64,000 bases of DNA from Saprospiraceae bacterium (GTDB lineage: Bacteria; Bacteroidota; Bacteroidia; Chitinophagales; Saprospiraceae), in NCBI GenBank assembly GCA_016715465.1, contig JADKAA010000029.1, positions 124,001 to 188,000 of the forward strand, given 5' to 3'. A program made the translations under genes and the position numbers. Shown in pieces: positions 29,701 to 38,906 of the stretch (position 1 is its first letter; each line of letters begins with the position of its first letter). Under the pieces are notes generated by a model. It was given only the letters and a program-made list of their open reading frames with translations, was not told the origin of the DNA and searched no databases.

Positions 29701-31560
29701 TACGGCGAATTAAGTATTGATATATCGAAAGCTGAAAACAAGCCCATTGAGGCATTGCTTTCGCTGAGCAAACCTGCCGATGGTCTGGCCTTGAAATTAA
29801 GTGGAAATTACAATTTAGAGACTAAGGATGTGACCGCCGAAGTGAAGGGCAGAAAGGTTTCTCTCAAATTTCTGGAATACATCCTGAAGGCAGGTATATC
29901 CAATGTAAAAGGGTACGCCAATGTGGATGCTAAAATTTCGGGTAAATCAAATGCGATCATCATTGATGGCGATGCCACGGCTTACAAAGGTGAAGTAAAG
30001 ATAAATTATCTGGGGGAAACATACTATTTTGATGATCAATCCTTTAAAATTACGCATAAAACCATTGACCTTACAGGTGCCAGACTTACAGATTCGGAAG
30101 GAAGCCCTGGAATCATTACAGGCCGATTAAACCATACCATTTTTAAAGATTTTTATCTGGATGTTAGTATATATGCCCAGAATGTCATCGCCATCAACAC
30201 TTCTAAATTTGACAATCCCATATATTATGGCATCGGCAGGGGAGAGGTAAATGTGGATTTTTCTGGTTCTGTCAATACACCCAAAATGATCATAAACGCG
30301 GTGACTAAGCCGGGCACCAGGATAAACATGCCCATCAAAGAAACAAGGTCCACAGCTGACAGAAGTTTTATTACTTTTATTGACAAAGAAGGCTTTTATC
30401 GCGCTACAAAAGACAGCACCAATGTCGCGGATGATGTCAAATTGGAAGGTATTTCCATTGATATGAACCTCACCATGACTGAAGAAGCTGTGGTAAATAT
30501 GATTTTTGACGAGTTTAAAAATGACATCATCACAGGTGTGGGTAAAGGCAATTTGAGAATATCCATGTCAAACAGAGGAGAGTTTGATATGTTTGGCACC
30601 TATACCATTACCAGTGGTGAATATCTGTTTACAGCACTCAACATTGTCAATAAACCTTTTAAAGTCAGGGAGGGTGGCACCATTCGCTGGACCGGAGACC
30701 CTGTAAACGCCTCGCTCAATATTGAAGCTGATTATTCCGTAAGGACACCACTCACCTCATTTCTTACGGAATATCTCGTGACAGATCAACTGAAGAATGC
30801 AGCTGCCGTCTCAACACCGGTAAATCTCAAACTGATCCTTGGCAATACTTTGTTTAGTCCCACCGTCAAATTTGATTTTGAATTCCCGGCGTTGACAGGC
30901 GAATTGAAGAGTTATACCGACAGTAAAATCAGGTTACTTCGCAATAATGAAGCTGACTACAACTCTCAAGTCTTCGGTTTGATCGTATTTAACTCTTTCA
31001 TCCCCTCCAATGCCATTTCTGATGTGGTCACCAACAACAACTTTATCCAAAGTGCAGGTATCAGTACACTCAGTGAATTTGTCAGCAGCCAGCTATCTAT
31101 GTTTGTTACAGGCATTGTCAATGAAGCACTGGAGGACAATGGCCTTATCTCAGGTATTGATTTTGATATTGATTTGCGAAACAATACCTCATTTCAAAGT
31201 GTAACCGGCAACAGCTCTCTGTTACCTACTGAGATTGAGGTCAGATTGAAAAACAGGTTCCGCTTTCTGGATGAGAGATTGTCTATCAATGTGGGTGGAA
31301 ATTATGTGCGGCAAAATTCGCTCATCAATCTCAATAATTACATCGTGCCGGAGTTTTTTATTGAATATGCACTGACCAAAGACAGGCAACTCAATCTTAA
31401 ACTCTACGGCAAATATGATCTTGATGAAATCAGTCTTTCCAATCGCAGACAGAAATTCGGCTTAGGTTTGAGGTTTAAAAATGAATTTGGTTCTATGGTT
31501 GAAACGAAAACCAAATTGTCCGATGGCTTCAAAAAATTATTGGAAGATCAGAAGAAATAA
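26734..31560 (+). CDS. tamB: TamB-like translocation and assembly module protein
   Basis: A 1,608-residue AsmA/TamB-type protein. A single N-terminal membrane helix (about 16-38) anchors it in the inner membrane. A long beta-rich stretch with many short repeats of strand-turn pattern follows, as expected for the bridge-like groove of this family. The C-terminal domain (about 1160-1600, including the region FDFEFPALTGELKSY) corresponds to TamB_C/DUF490. The family moves phospholipids or assists outer-membrane protein assembly across the periplasm. A -7-like TATCTTTA lies at 26695-26702. No TamA/BamA-like partner is adjacent. Confidence 0.9.
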   Translation: MESTEVQNTGKKRKLFKRFAAVLLIAILMPVFLTFLLHIPPIQNWAVGKLTTYLSTKMEADVGLKNVNFSIFKGVSMDNFYIGEVEGDTIFFAESLDVSLSRNLFSLWNNTINVKSVSLVSPRIYLDVDESDGKINLLKLLEKLGSGKNDGSGSPLVFNLREFYIEKLNFSMMDENRQVSYLARLKQGKINFEKFDLKNNTFLIAEVNFIQPEFQMLNFTTEQEVEMKEAYDTSGSNPLCLSVRKFSVLDGLLNLDHRMFSTNKELYTFDPNHIAYNHINIDISNLWFGGLDDIYAEVKNVSMDSPSGFSLKHLEIPIFVMNNEMLSMEKFNIRTADSDFGQSIVLKYNGIESFSDFENKVFIDAVFNHGVIGLKELGYFIPAFTKTVAYKKYQNRDLRLDGTFKGRVNNLRGSGLNVRLEDQLTFVGDFGVRNITRPDEALVNLRVRQLKTNIEFIRDIIPGFNPPATFYKLANIDFTGNFDGYLNDFVAFGTLKSDVGMADLDLRLDVKNGNEKAKYSGNLILKDFNIGTWSENANLGLVSLNARIRDGESLVFRNAKADLDGAINLLQFKGYDYTNIKINGKISPSEFIGSLISSDPNIDLTFDGSVIFSGEQPKYNFSSRIDNLNLLKLNLSKDIKAFSGDIVFQGVGNNINNLIGKLNGQDFLIVKNDSTYSIKSIDLSSTYIDNEGNKKLQLKTEMADIFIEGKYNLLTIVNDLKQMVKANFPYHVRNWNPGNIEVSNDQVFKFDIELARAVDLLRLAGLDSVAITSFKGKGNVDSKNMEFNIVSSLPTLWLKDLGFFNLQVLFNNKARSGDLLIHLDSAFVSGRKLNAVDMQYIMKGDEINFDINASSIIDSVQNFQFRGLVVPHPKGYTISILNNDIKLFGKRWKVSNESKVSIGERFIDIENLLITDGNRQIDLVDINNKGISIKATKIDLASINPLIHYDKILLGGELNSTLRVDDIFSSSPSLSGNLNIPAFTLNNDDYGELSIDISKAENKPIEALLSLSKPADGLALKLSGNYNLETKDVTAEVKGRKVSLKFLEYILKAGISNVKGYANVDAKISGKSNAIIIDGDATAYKGEVKINYLGETYYFDDQSFKITHKTIDLTGARLTDSEGSPGIITGRLNHTIFKDFYLDVSIYAQNVIAINTSKFDNPIYYGIGRGEVNVDFSGSVNTPKMIINAVTKPGTRINMPIKETRSTADRSFITFIDKEGFYRATKDSTNVADDVKLEGISIDMNLTMTEEAVVNMIFDEFKNDIITGVGKGNLRISMSNRGEFDMFGTYTITSGEYLFTALNIVNKPFKVREGGTIRWTGDPVNASLNIEADYSVRTPLTSFLTEYLVTDQLKNAAAVSTPVNLKLILGNTLFSPTVKFDFEFPALTGELKSYTDSKIRLLRNNEADYNSQVFGLIVFNSFIPSNAISDVVTNNNFIQSAGISTLSEFVSSQLSMFVTGIVNEALEDNGLISGIDFDIDLRNNTSFQSVTGNSSLLPTEIEVRLKNRFRFLDERLSINVGGNYVRQNSLINLNNYIVPEFFIEYALTKDRQLNLKLYGKYDLDEISLSNRRQKFGLGLRFKNEFGSMVETKTKLSDGFKKLLEDQKK

Positions 31561-31589
31561 CCATTGCTGCATCTGGTATTATTGGAAAT

Positions 31590-32441
31590 TTAGTTTTCTA
31601 TGGTATCATGGTAATCTTGTATGACAACCCTCCCATTCTCTTGCTTTGAAACCCTGATGAAGTTATGCAGGCGGTCATGCTCGAGGTAAAGATAGGTGTT
31701 GCCTTCAGTAGCCTTTTCATAAAGCACTTCCTTTTCCTTTAATGTAATGAGTGGCTGGACATCATAAGCCATGATGTAAGGCATACCTACGTGGTAACTT
31801 GAGGGAAGCAGATCTGCACAAAATATTACCTTTGAACCATTGTCCAGGGTAATATTGGGAATCATCATCGCGCCGGTATGACCATATACAAAATCCAGGG
31901 TAATGCTCTCTGAAAAACGAATTCCCTCCTGTACGTCGATGAGATGCAGAATGCCAAGGTCAATGAAAGGATGAATATTTTCTTTTAAAAATGATGCGCG
32001 TTCTCTTTCATTTGGCTGGGTTGCCCAACGGTAATGAAAATCATTTGTCCAAACTTTGGCATTTGGAAATGTAGGCACTATTTTACCAGAGGCATCGTAC
32101 CGGAGGGCACCTCCGGCATGGTCAAAATGTAAATGAGTAAGAAGGACATCGGTAATGTCGTTGACAGTTACCTCCCCATCACTGAGTGTCGTTTCAAAAT
32201 CAATTAGATGCTCAGGTCTGAAGTGGCCCCTGAACTTCTCGTCTTGTTTAAACCCGATGCCCGTGTCTATGATGATGTTGCGGTCACCATCCTGAACAAG
32301 CAAACATCGCATTGCCCAGGTACACATATTGGCTTCATCAGGAGGATTGAGTTTGGACCACATTGATTTGGGTACCACACCAAACATAGCTCCCCCGTCC
32401 AATTTGAAATAACCTGAATTTATAGGGGTAATGGAAGCCAT
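31590..32441 (-). CDS. MBL-fold metallo-hydrolase
   Basis: A 283-residue metallo-beta-lactamase-fold hydrolase. The zinc-binding motif is LLTHLHFDHAGG, followed by later His/Asp ligands (VYGHTGAMMIP, FCADLLPS and YLEHDRLH). The arrangement resembles AHL-lactonase and related groups, but those names would go beyond the evidence. It lies 3 bp downstream of the fatty acid desaturase and is probably co-transcribed. It converges on tamB with a 29-bp gap. Confidence 0.85.
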   Translation of the reverse strand: MASITPINSGYFKLDGGAMFGVVPKSMWSKLNPPDEANMCTWAMRCLLVQDGDRNIIIDTGIGFKQDEKFRGHFRPEHLIDFETTLSDGEVTVNDITDVLLTHLHFDHAGGALRYDASGKIVPTFPNAKVWTNDFHYRWATQPNERERASFLKENIHPFIDLGILHLIDVQEGIRFSESITLDFVYGHTGAMMIPNITLDNGSKVIFCADLLPSSYHVGMPYIMAYDVQPLITLKEKEVLYEKATEGNTYLYLEHDRLHNFIRVSKQENGRVVIQDYHDTIEN

Positions 32442-32444
32442 TCT

Positions 32445-33506
32445 TTATGCCTGACTCAGGAGGCCATTTTTTTCCATTTGGTAATATTCCCTAAAAGTAA
32501 TCATTCGCTCATTTTGCTCATCCCAAAGTTTGTGCGTAGCCAGTTTTAAACTCTGTATAAAAGATATCTCTGTGGTATATTTGTTAATCCATGGAATGGC
32601 ATCCACACTCTTTTTCAGATTGTAATTGGGTATTGCAGGATTGAGGTGGTGTATGTGATGTATGGCAATATTTCCTGTAAACCAGTTGAATATACCCGGC
32701 AACTTATAATAACTGCTTCCTTTAACGGCGGCATATATAAATTCCCACCTTTGCCTCCAGTGTTTATAACCATATTCATGTTGATGCTGGATGTAGAAAA
32801 ACCAAATGGCAATGATCGCAAAAAGACCTAGAGTGGTAAAGTGTACAAATAAAACTTTTTTCCAATCCAACAAAATACATAATAAAGCGACACCACCGAT
32901 GAGCGCTATGTTATTGATCGTCAGATTCCACTTGAGTTTTTTAAACTCCGGTAATTTGACCAGCAAAAGTCTGTTGTGAATAAGAATGTAATAAATCGGA
33001 ACCAAACCAAACAATACAACTGGCGACCTGTAAACCCTATACCAAAACCGCTTAAAACGGCTTAAGGCAGCATATTCTGTCACGGTCAGGGTATCCAAGT
33101 CTCCAATATCCCTCACTTCCAGCATACCATTATGGTTGTGATGAAAATGGTGGGATTTAGCCCAATAACTGTATGGAATGGCACTGAATAGGCTGCAAAT
33201 GTATCCTACCGTGTTTCGCATATGCCTTGATTTTACAAAGGAATTATGTCCACAGTCATGTTGAATGATAAAGATCCTGACTAAAAAAAATGCATTTAAA
33301 ACAGCAAGACCAAAGACAGCAGTTTTGCTTACATCCCATAAGTTGTACATGGCCACCCAAAGTAAAATAAAAGGGCCAAATGAATTAAGAAGTTGAATAA
33401 ATGCTTTTTTGTAGCTGGGGTTTTGGTATTGTTTGAGTGTCTTTAGTGCGAGGGTGATCTTATCTCTGAATTCCTGTTTTTCCGTATCCATTTTTTGGTT
33501 GATCAT
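32445..33506 (-). CDS. Fatty acid desaturase family protein
   Basis: A 353-residue membrane di-iron desaturase. The three His boxes are HDCGHNSF, KSHHFHHNHNG and HIHHLNPAIP. Four to six hydrophobic helices lie between them. It likely introduces a double bond into membrane acyl chains; the regiochemistry cannot be read. ATG at 33506 or 33491 are both possible; I list the longer form. Its stop is 3 bp from the MBL-fold gene. The 182-bp gap upstream to arfB shows no perfect -7 box. Confidence 0.88.
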   Translation of the reverse strand: MINQKMDTEKQEFRDKITLALKTLKQYQNPSYKKAFIQLLNSFGPFILLWVAMYNLWDVSKTAVFGLAVLNAFFLVRIFIIQHDCGHNSFVKSRHMRNTVGYICSLFSAIPYSYWAKSHHFHHNHNGMLEVRDIGDLDTLTVTEYAALSRFKRFWYRVYRSPVVLFGLVPIYYILIHNRLLLVKLPEFKKLKWNLTINNIALIGGVALLCILLDWKKVLFVHFTTLGLFAIIAIWFFYIQHQHEYGYKHWRQRWEFIYAAVKGSSYYKLPGIFNWFTGNIAIHHIHHLNPAIPNYNLKKSVDAIPWINKYTTEISFIQSLKLATHKLWDEQNERMITFREYYQMEKNGLLSQA

Positions 33507-33688
33507 ATTATTGGCGAAATTAAGAAAAAAAAAGGTAATGACCCAAATGAAATCTGTTAGAGTCGAAGACTATTTCAACGTCAAATCAGCCATTTTGCAT
33601 ATTACCCTCGTATATTTACCCTTAAAGTTCACCCCTTGTTTTTGAAATTGGCAAATGATTGACCTGACACACTACATTTCATGCTTCT

Positions 33689-34114
33689 TTAATCAGAATT
33701 TAGGTTTCTATAGTCTTTACTTCTGGATTTTTTGAGTTCCGAAATTCTTCGTTTAGCGCCAAGACGCTTCATTTTAGCTTTTTTACCGGGTTTGGTTTTT
33801 ATTCTTATTTTGTCTGGAATTAAAGCACCAGTTAAAATCGTTTCAAACTTCTGAATACATATTTTCTTGTTTTTAAACTGACTTCTGTGTCTTTGAGCGC
33901 TGATTATCAACCATTCATCAGCAGAGAGGTGACCGTGTAATTTGGAAATAATTCGTTGTATTTGTTCCTGACTCAGCAGTTGGGAACGAACGACATTAAA
34001 ACGCAATTCAACCCGACTTTCCGTCTTATTTACATGTTGCCCTCCCGGACCTGAACTTCTGCTCGTTTGAAATAGAAATTCCGAACTGAGATCGGGTAGG
34101 GCAAACAATTCCAT
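33689..34114 (-). CDS. arfB: Peptidyl-tRNA hydrolase ArfB-like (ribosome rescue)
   Basis: A 141-residue member of the class I release-factor family, lacking codon recognition domains. The catalytic GGQ is in SRSSGPGGQHVNKTESRVELRF, and the basic C-terminal tail (PGKKAKMKRLGAKRRISELKKSR) matches ArfB proteins that enter the empty mRNA channel of stalled ribosomes. The start overlaps the pepD stop (TAATG), so the two are translationally coupled. Confidence 0.92.
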   Translation of the reverse strand: MELFALPDLSSEFLFQTSRSSGPGGQHVNKTESRVELRFNVVRSQLLSQEQIQRIISKLHGHLSADEWLIISAQRHRSQFKNKKICIQKFETILTGALIPDKIRIKTKPGKKAKMKRLGAKRRISELKKSRSKDYRNLNSD

Positions 34115-35577
34115 TATGCAGCTTTAAGGGGTATTTCCTTCAAAACCGCCTGGAGTAGAGCCCAAAATTTCCTTAAGGAAGAAATGCTGGCCCTTTCATC
34201 AGGACTATGTGCTCCTTTAATGGTTGGGCCAAAAGAAATCATTTCCATGTGTGGATAATTTCTCCCTAAAATTCCACATTCTAGTCCTGCATGACAAGAG
34301 ACTACCCTGGGATAACTACCATTTAACTTAAGGTACACATCTTTTACCAACCCAAGAATTTGAGAATTTAGGTCAGGTGTCCATCCTGGATAGGCGCCAG
34401 AAAATTCACAGTCGAAACCAGCCAATTCAAATACGGATTTAAGTCCGTTGGCTACGTCGTTTTTTGAACTTTCAACAGATGACCGGGTGAGGCATAATAT
34501 ACTTGCCTTTCCACCTGCTACCTCGACCCTGGCTATATTATTCGATGCTTCTACTAAGTCTTCCATGCCGGGACTCATGCGGTAAACACCATTGTGCGCT
34601 GCATAGATTGCTTTAATTACCTGAATTTCATGCAAAGGATCCATGGCTGTTGATGGAGCTTCGATTTCATCCAGCATTATAGAAAGGTCCGGTTCCAAAT
34701 TTTTATATTCGGCCATGATCTCCGCTTTTATTTTATTGAAAAGCATGGTGAAAGCCGGCAGGGTGTCTGGGTGTAAGCTCAGCGCCGAGACACTCTCCCG
34801 TGGTATTGCATTTCTTAACCCGCCTCCGGTAATGGAACGAACCATAGCTCCGGTACCGGTACAAAGATGATATAGCATCCGGTTCATGAGTTTATTTGCA
34901 TTGCCCAATCCTTTGTGGATGTCCATACCCGAATGGCCACCCGCCAAACCCTTTATTTTTATTTCCCTGCCAATATTAATTGCCGGACATACTACCTCTG
35001 TATAGGACCTTCTGGCTGTAACATCGAGACCTCCGGCACACCCGATGTCAATTTCATCGTCGTCTTCTGTATCCAGATTTAAAAGGATCTCGCCATTCAG
35101 CCAGCCGCCTTCAAGTCCAAGAGCACCTGTCATTCCCGTTTCTTCGTCAATGGTAAATAAGGCTTCCAGCGCAGGGTGTGTTATTTCTTTAGAGGCCAGA
35201 ATGGCCATGATGCTGGCTACTCCCAGACCATTGTCAGCCCCGAGGGTTGTTCCCCTTGCTTTTACCCAGTCGCCGTCTACATACATGTCAATACCATCCT
35301 GATCGAAATTAAAAACGGTATCGGTATTTTTTTGATGCACCATATCCAGATGCGCCTGTAAAACAATGGGTTTCCTATTTTCCATGCCTAATGTGGCATC
35401 CTTGGTAATCAAAACGTTGCCAACCCCATCGATCTTGTGGCTTAGGCCATTTTTACCAGCAAAATCAATCATAAAAGCCCTAACCCGATCTTCGCTTTTA
35501 GATGCCCTGGGAACGCCATTAAGATCTGCAAAATGTTTCCAAACTTCAATGGGCTCTATATCTTTTATCGATGTCAT
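34114..35577 (-). CDS. pepD: Aminoacyl-histidine dipeptidase PepD-like (M20 family)
   Basis: A 487-residue M20 zinc peptidase cleaving Xaa-His dipeptides in the cytosol. The metal-binding sequences are VLQAHLDMVHQK, LGADNGLGVASIMA and TIDEETGMTGALGL; GGHSGMDIHKGLGNANKLM belongs to the lid domain. The start ATG at 35577 is preferred over the upstream TTG at 35586, since a perfect -7 box at 35594-35601 lies just before it. It overlaps arfB by 1 bp and is divergent from gldC. Confidence 0.92.
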   Translation of the reverse strand: MTSIKDIEPIEVWKHFADLNGVPRASKSEDRVRAFMIDFAGKNGLSHKIDGVGNVLITKDATLGMENRKPIVLQAHLDMVHQKNTDTVFNFDQDGIDMYVDGDWVKARGTTLGADNGLGVASIMAILASKEITHPALEALFTIDEETGMTGALGLEGGWLNGEILLNLDTEDDDEIDIGCAGGLDVTARRSYTEVVCPAINIGREIKIKGLAGGHSGMDIHKGLGNANKLMNRMLYHLCTGTGAMVRSITGGGLRNAIPRESVSALSLHPDTLPAFTMLFNKIKAEIMAEYKNLEPDLSIMLDEIEAPSTAMDPLHEIQVIKAIYAAHNGVYRMSPGMEDLVEASNNIARVEVAGGKASILCLTRSSVESSKNDVANGLKSVFELAGFDCEFSGAYPGWTPDLNSQILGLVKDVYLKLNGSYPRVVSCHAGLECGILGRNYPHMEMISFGPTIKGAHSPDERASISSLRKFWALLQAVLKEIPLKAA

Positions 35578-35593
35578 GAGTGTCAATTTCTTA

Positions 35594-35601
35594 CAAAATT
35601 A
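35594..35601 (-). promoter_or_regulatory. -7 promoter box for pepD-arfB
   Basis: Minus-strand TAATTTTG is an exact TAnnTTTG match, 16 bp before the ATG at 35577. It lies back to back with the gldC box at 35623-35630 in the 69-bp divergent gap. Confidence 0.5.
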
Positions 35602-35622
35602 TAAAATTGGACTTCAATCTCC

Positions 35623-35630
35623 TACTTTTG
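35623..35630 (+). promoter_or_regulatory. -7 promoter box for gldC
   Basis: TACTTTTG is an exact TAnnTTTG match, 16 bp before the gldC ATG at 35647. Confidence 0.5.
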
Positions 35631-35646
35631 CCGTAAATACGAGAAA

Positions 35647-36012
35647 ATGGAATCTATAACCCGCTCTTCCATCAACATTGAAGTGGAACTTGACCCCAAA
35701 AAACACCCTAAAACTATTTTTTGGCGCGCTTCCGATAACCCTTCGAATGCTAACCAGACAGAATGTAAGGCTTTTTTGTTGTCCTTGTTTGATGCCAATA
35801 GTCTGGATACGTTAAAGATAGACCTTTGGACCGATAAGATGCAGGTAAGTGAAATGGACAGATTTATGTTTCAAACCCTTAAGGCATTGGCGGATACTTA
35901 TTTTAAAGCTACTAACAATGTCCAATTGGCAAATGCCATGCAGGGTTTTGCAACTTATTTTGGTGAAGAGACGCAGATTATCCCGAAATCAGATGTAGAA
36001 TCAATGAAATAG
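35647..36012 (+). CDS. gldC: Gliding motility protein GldC
   Basis: A 121-residue cytoplasmic protein matching GldC throughout: SINIEVELDPKKHPKTIFWR, KAFLLSLFDANSLDTLKIDLW and NAMQGFATYFGE. GldC is an accessory protein of Bacteroidetes gliding motility; it appears to be required for efficient rather than any gliding in Flavobacterium. No other gld gene is in the window, and it is a single gene with its own promoter box at 35623-35630. GldC also occurs in non-gliding Bacteroidetes, so motility cannot be claimed. Confidence 0.92.
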   Translation: MESITRSSINIEVELDPKKHPKTIFWRASDNPSNANQTECKAFLLSLFDANSLDTLKIDLWTDKMQVSEMDRFMFQTLKALADTYFKATNNVQLANAMQGFATYFGEETQIIPKSDVESMK

Positions 36013-36068
36013 AAGTTCATTAAATGTCATGAGGATATTTAAAAAGAAAATCTGCTAATCCCAGATTG

Positions 36069-36947
36069 CTAATTGTGCTCTTCGATCACTTCAACTTCCG
36101 TCTCAATGTGTGAGAACATCGTCAGCAGATCATCGAGTTTTTGTTTCAGATCCTTGCGATTGACGATGAAGTCAAGAAAACCTTTTTCCAGTAAAAACTC
36201 TGAGGTTTGAAAATCCTCTGGTAGGTCTCTTTTTATGGTTTCTTTGATTACCCTAGGGCCAGCAAATCCAATCAGCGCACCGGGTTCGGCCATGTTAAGG
36301 TCTCCCAACATGGCAAATGAAGCGGTAACACCACCGGTAGTTGGGTCGGTCATCAACGAAAAATACGGAATCCTGTTTTTAGCCAATAAGGTTAGTTTAG
36401 CAGAAGTTTTTGCCATTTGCATCAATGAAAATGCAGATTCCATCATCCTTGCACCTCCAGACTTTGAAATAATGAGCAGTGGAGTTTTGTTTTCCAGGCA
36501 ATAGTCAATCGCCCTTGAAATTTTCTCGCCTACCACAGAACCCATAGAACCGCCAATAAAAGTGAAGTCCATAGCGCAAATCGTAAGTCCTTTCTTGTTT
36601 ATCTTTCCGGAAGCTACAGAGATCGCATCACTGACATCGGATTTCAGATAGATGGTATCCAGTCGATCCTGGTATGATTTTAAGTCTACAAATTGTAAAA
36701 TATCGCGTGAAATTATATCATCAAAAAGCCTTGTATATTTCCCGTCAAAAATGATATTGAAATATTTTTCTGAGCCAATTCGCACATGATGGTCACATTT
36801 TGGACACAGATATAGATTTTCAGCCAACTCTTTATGCGTAGTTAATTCAGTGCACTTTTCACATTTATGCCACAAGCCATCTGGCGCTTCTTTTTTTGCC
36901 TTCGTGGCAGTCTGTATTCCGTCTTTTAATCGCTTAAACCAACTCAT
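36069..36947 (-). CDS. accD: Acetyl-CoA carboxylase carboxyltransferase subunit beta
   Basis: The beta half of the carboxyltransferase that makes malonyl-CoA. Its 292 residues are standard. The N-terminal zinc ribbon has CEKC and CPKC, with the expected spacing. The crotonase-like core includes SKSGGARMMESAFSLMQMAK and DPTTGGVTASFAMLGD, the oxyanion-hole glycines, and IGFAGPRVIKETI. accA is not in the window. A -7 box lies about 130 bp upstream at 37076-37083. Confidence 0.97.
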   Translation of the reverse strand: MSWFKRLKDGIQTATKAKKEAPDGLWHKCEKCTELTTHKELAENLYLCPKCDHHVRIGSEKYFNIIFDGKYTRLFDDIISRDILQFVDLKSYQDRLDTIYLKSDVSDAISVASGKINKKGLTICAMDFTFIGGSMGSVVGEKISRAIDYCLENKTPLLIISKSGGARMMESAFSLMQMAKTSAKLTLLAKNRIPYFSLMTDPTTGGVTASFAMLGDLNMAEPGALIGFAGPRVIKETIKRDLPEDFQTSEFLLEKGFLDFIVNRKDLKQKLDDLLTMFSHIETEVEVIEEHN

Positions 36948-37362
36948 TTAAATTTCATTTATGTTGTGCTGTTAACGCAAAATAATTACTAAAATATTCG
37001 ACATCTACTTCCAAAATATTTGGTAAATATCTCCATTTAAAGATTAAATGGTGAGACATCCATGAGCTTATCCTGCAAATGTATGGAAATATTTTTAATT
37101 TTTTGGCAGCGATTAAATTATTTGGCAACATTTGCATATATATTTGAATATCAAGTATATATTAGCTTTTTTTGCCCGGCGACCTAATGTTATGAATATT
37201 TTAACGGGTGAGACTTTATCATCTGAAGTCCGCAGATGAATGCTGCCATTAACTGCAATTTATCTTCATTATCGAATTAAAATTAATTAATCCCTTCTGC
37301 TAATCCAGAGGAAACAGATTGGTAGAATACCAATTTATAAGACAACACAGGGGTAAGTTATA
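36948..37362. other. Intergenic region between rpoD and accD
   Basis: 415 bp with no supportable gene. It holds the candidate accD promoter at 37076-37083 and two small hairpins: CATCTG with CAGATG near 37220-37238 and ATTGGTA-GAA-TACCAAT at 37318-37334. The latter lies about 30 bp after the rpoD stop but has no T tract, so it is at best a weak terminator. Confidence 0.5.
37076..37083 (-). promoter_or_regulatory. -7 promoter box for accD
   Basis: Minus-strand TACATTTG matches TAnnTTTG exactly. It would give a leader of about 120 nt before the accD ATG at 36947, longer than for the other genes here. Confidence 0.4.
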
Positions 37363-38232
37363 TTAATTGCCCAGATAGTTTTTCAATAACTTACTTTTAC
37401 TGGTGGATCGAAGTTTATTTATGGCTTTGTCTTTGATCTGTCTTACCCTTTCCCGGGTAAGTCCAAATTTATCGCCAATGTCTTCGAGTGACATAGGGTG
37501 TTCTATGCCAATACCAAAGTATAATTTGATGACGTCATATTGGCGGTCTGTTAGTGTCGAAAGAGATCTTTCAATTTCAGTACGCAGGGATTCGACGTAT
37601 TCTAATCCGGCATCTGTGTCTGGAGAACTATTGTTCTCGAGGACATCAAGCAACGAATTGTCTTCACCTTCTGCGAAAGGGGCATCCATAGAAACGTGTC
37701 TCGCAGCAACGCCAAGTGTAGTTTCTACTTCTTCGGAAGGTATTTCAAGCAGTTCTGCAAGCTCTTCAGCAGTAGGTTCTCTCTCAAACTCCTGCTCTAA
37801 TTCTGAAAACGCCCTGTTAATTTTATTGAGGGACCCAACTTTATTTAACGGTAATCGCACAATCCTCGACTGTTCAGCCAAAGCTTGCAGAATCGACTGT
37901 CTGATCCACCAAACAGCATAAGAGATAAATTTAAAACCCCTGGTTTCATCAAATCGTTGAGCCGCTTTGATCAGACCCAGGTTTCCTTCATTAATAAGGT
38001 CAGACAGAGACAGACCCTGATTTTGATATTGTTTGGCAACAGAAACCACAAACCTGAGGTTTGCTTTTGTCAACCTTTCTAAAGCCTCCTGATCACCTTC
38101 TTTGATCTTCTTTGCTAAATCTACTTCCTCTTCCGGAGTAAGGAGATCGACTTTGCCAATTTCCTGAAGATATTTTTCCAGTGACTGGCTCTCCCTATTC
38201 GTGATCGACTTAGTGATTTTTAATTGCCTCAT
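37363..38232 (-). CDS. rpoD: Primary sigma factor RpoD/SigA, Bacteroidetes type
   Basis: A 289-residue main sigma factor. It lacks the long region 1.1 of Proteobacteria and is the short Bacteroidetes form. Visible are region 1.2 (SLEKYLQEIGKVDLLTPEEE), region 2 with the -10 recognition helix (GLIKAAQRFDETRGFKFISYAVWWIRQ), region 3 and the region 4 helix-turn-helix (LEDIGDKFGLTRERVRQIKDKA). It would read the TAnnTTTG boxes listed here. Its own promoter box is at 38269-38276. Confidence 0.98.
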   Translation of the reverse strand: MRQLKITKSITNRESQSLEKYLQEIGKVDLLTPEEEVDLAKKIKEGDQEALERLTKANLRFVVSVAKQYQNQGLSLSDLINEGNLGLIKAAQRFDETRGFKFISYAVWWIRQSILQALAEQSRIVRLPLNKVGSLNKINRAFSELEQEFEREPTAEELAELLEIPSEEVETTLGVAARHVSMDAPFAEGEDNSLLDVLENNSSPDTDAGLEYVESLRTEIERSLSTLTDRQYDVIKLYFGIGIEHPMSLEDIGDKFGLTRERVRQIKDKAINKLRSTSKSKLLKNYLGN

Positions 38233-38268
38233 TAACTATTTTTATTGAGAATATGATTAAAAAGGCCG

Positions 38269-38276
38269 CAAAAGTA
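38269..38276 (-). promoter_or_regulatory. -7 promoter box for rpoD
   Basis: Minus-strand TACTTTTG is an exact TAnnTTTG match about 37 bp before the ATG at 38232. A TTTG stands 22 bp upstream of it and is a possible -33 element. Confidence 0.5.
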
Positions 38277-38468
38277 AGGTTTTTAAATCAATTCCTTACA
38301 AATAAAACAAACTTTGTTGCTTGATTTAAAAGAGCGACGTGCGTATGGAACAATAATTTTTCAATAAAAAAAGTTCAAAATAAGATAAAATAATAAAAAA
38401 TATTTTTTACTTAGCCGCTAGGAAACCCTAAAGAGGCATTTTTATGCAATTATATCAGAAAACTTCAA

Positions 38469-38849
38469 ATGAAAAGAGTAAAATTAGACCTTGAATTTAT
38501 TTTTAAAGCATCCCCGACCCTGCTTTATCAATTTATAACCACCCCTGCATGTCTGGTCAGGTGGTTTTGCGACGGGGTCGAAATAAATGAAGATTTATAT
38601 TCTTTCAGCTGGAATGGAAGTTATGAAGATGCTGAAATGGTGGATGACATCGAAGATGAACGCGTAAGATTCAAATGGCTTGATGCCGATCATGTGAATG
38701 AATATTTCGAATTTAGAATGTATAAGTCGGATGTCACCCTGGAAACTATTCTTGAGGTCACTGATTTTTGTGACCTGGGAGATGAAAAATCCTCCAGGGA
38801 TCTTTGGACTCAGCAGATAACAGCCCTAAGACAAGAATGCGGTGGCTGA
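38469..38849 (+). CDS. START-like (AHSA1-type) domain protein
   Basis: A 126-residue single-domain protein with the helix-grip START-like pattern: LEFIFKASPTLLYQFIT at the N-terminus, a long beta-meander (DLYSFSWNGSYEDAEMVDDI), and a C-terminal helix (SRDLWTQQITALRQE). Bacteroidetes carry this short family widely and its ligand is unknown. It precedes the polyprenyl synthase by 57 bp on the same strand. Confidence 0.8.
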   Translation: MKRVKLDLEFIFKASPTLLYQFITTPACLVRWFCDGVEINEDLYSFSWNGSYEDAEMVDDIEDERVRFKWLDADHVNEYFEFRMYKSDVTLETILEVTDFCDLGDEKSSRDLWTQQITALRQECGG

Positions 38850-38906
38850 CCAATCTGAACATTTCCGACTTGCTTTGGTTTATTTCGTGACAATTCCCCA
38901 ATAACT

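Noticed and set aside
37318..37334. Terminator of rpoD
   Set aside because: The perfect 7-bp hairpin has no T tract, so it is listed only as part of the intergenic region.
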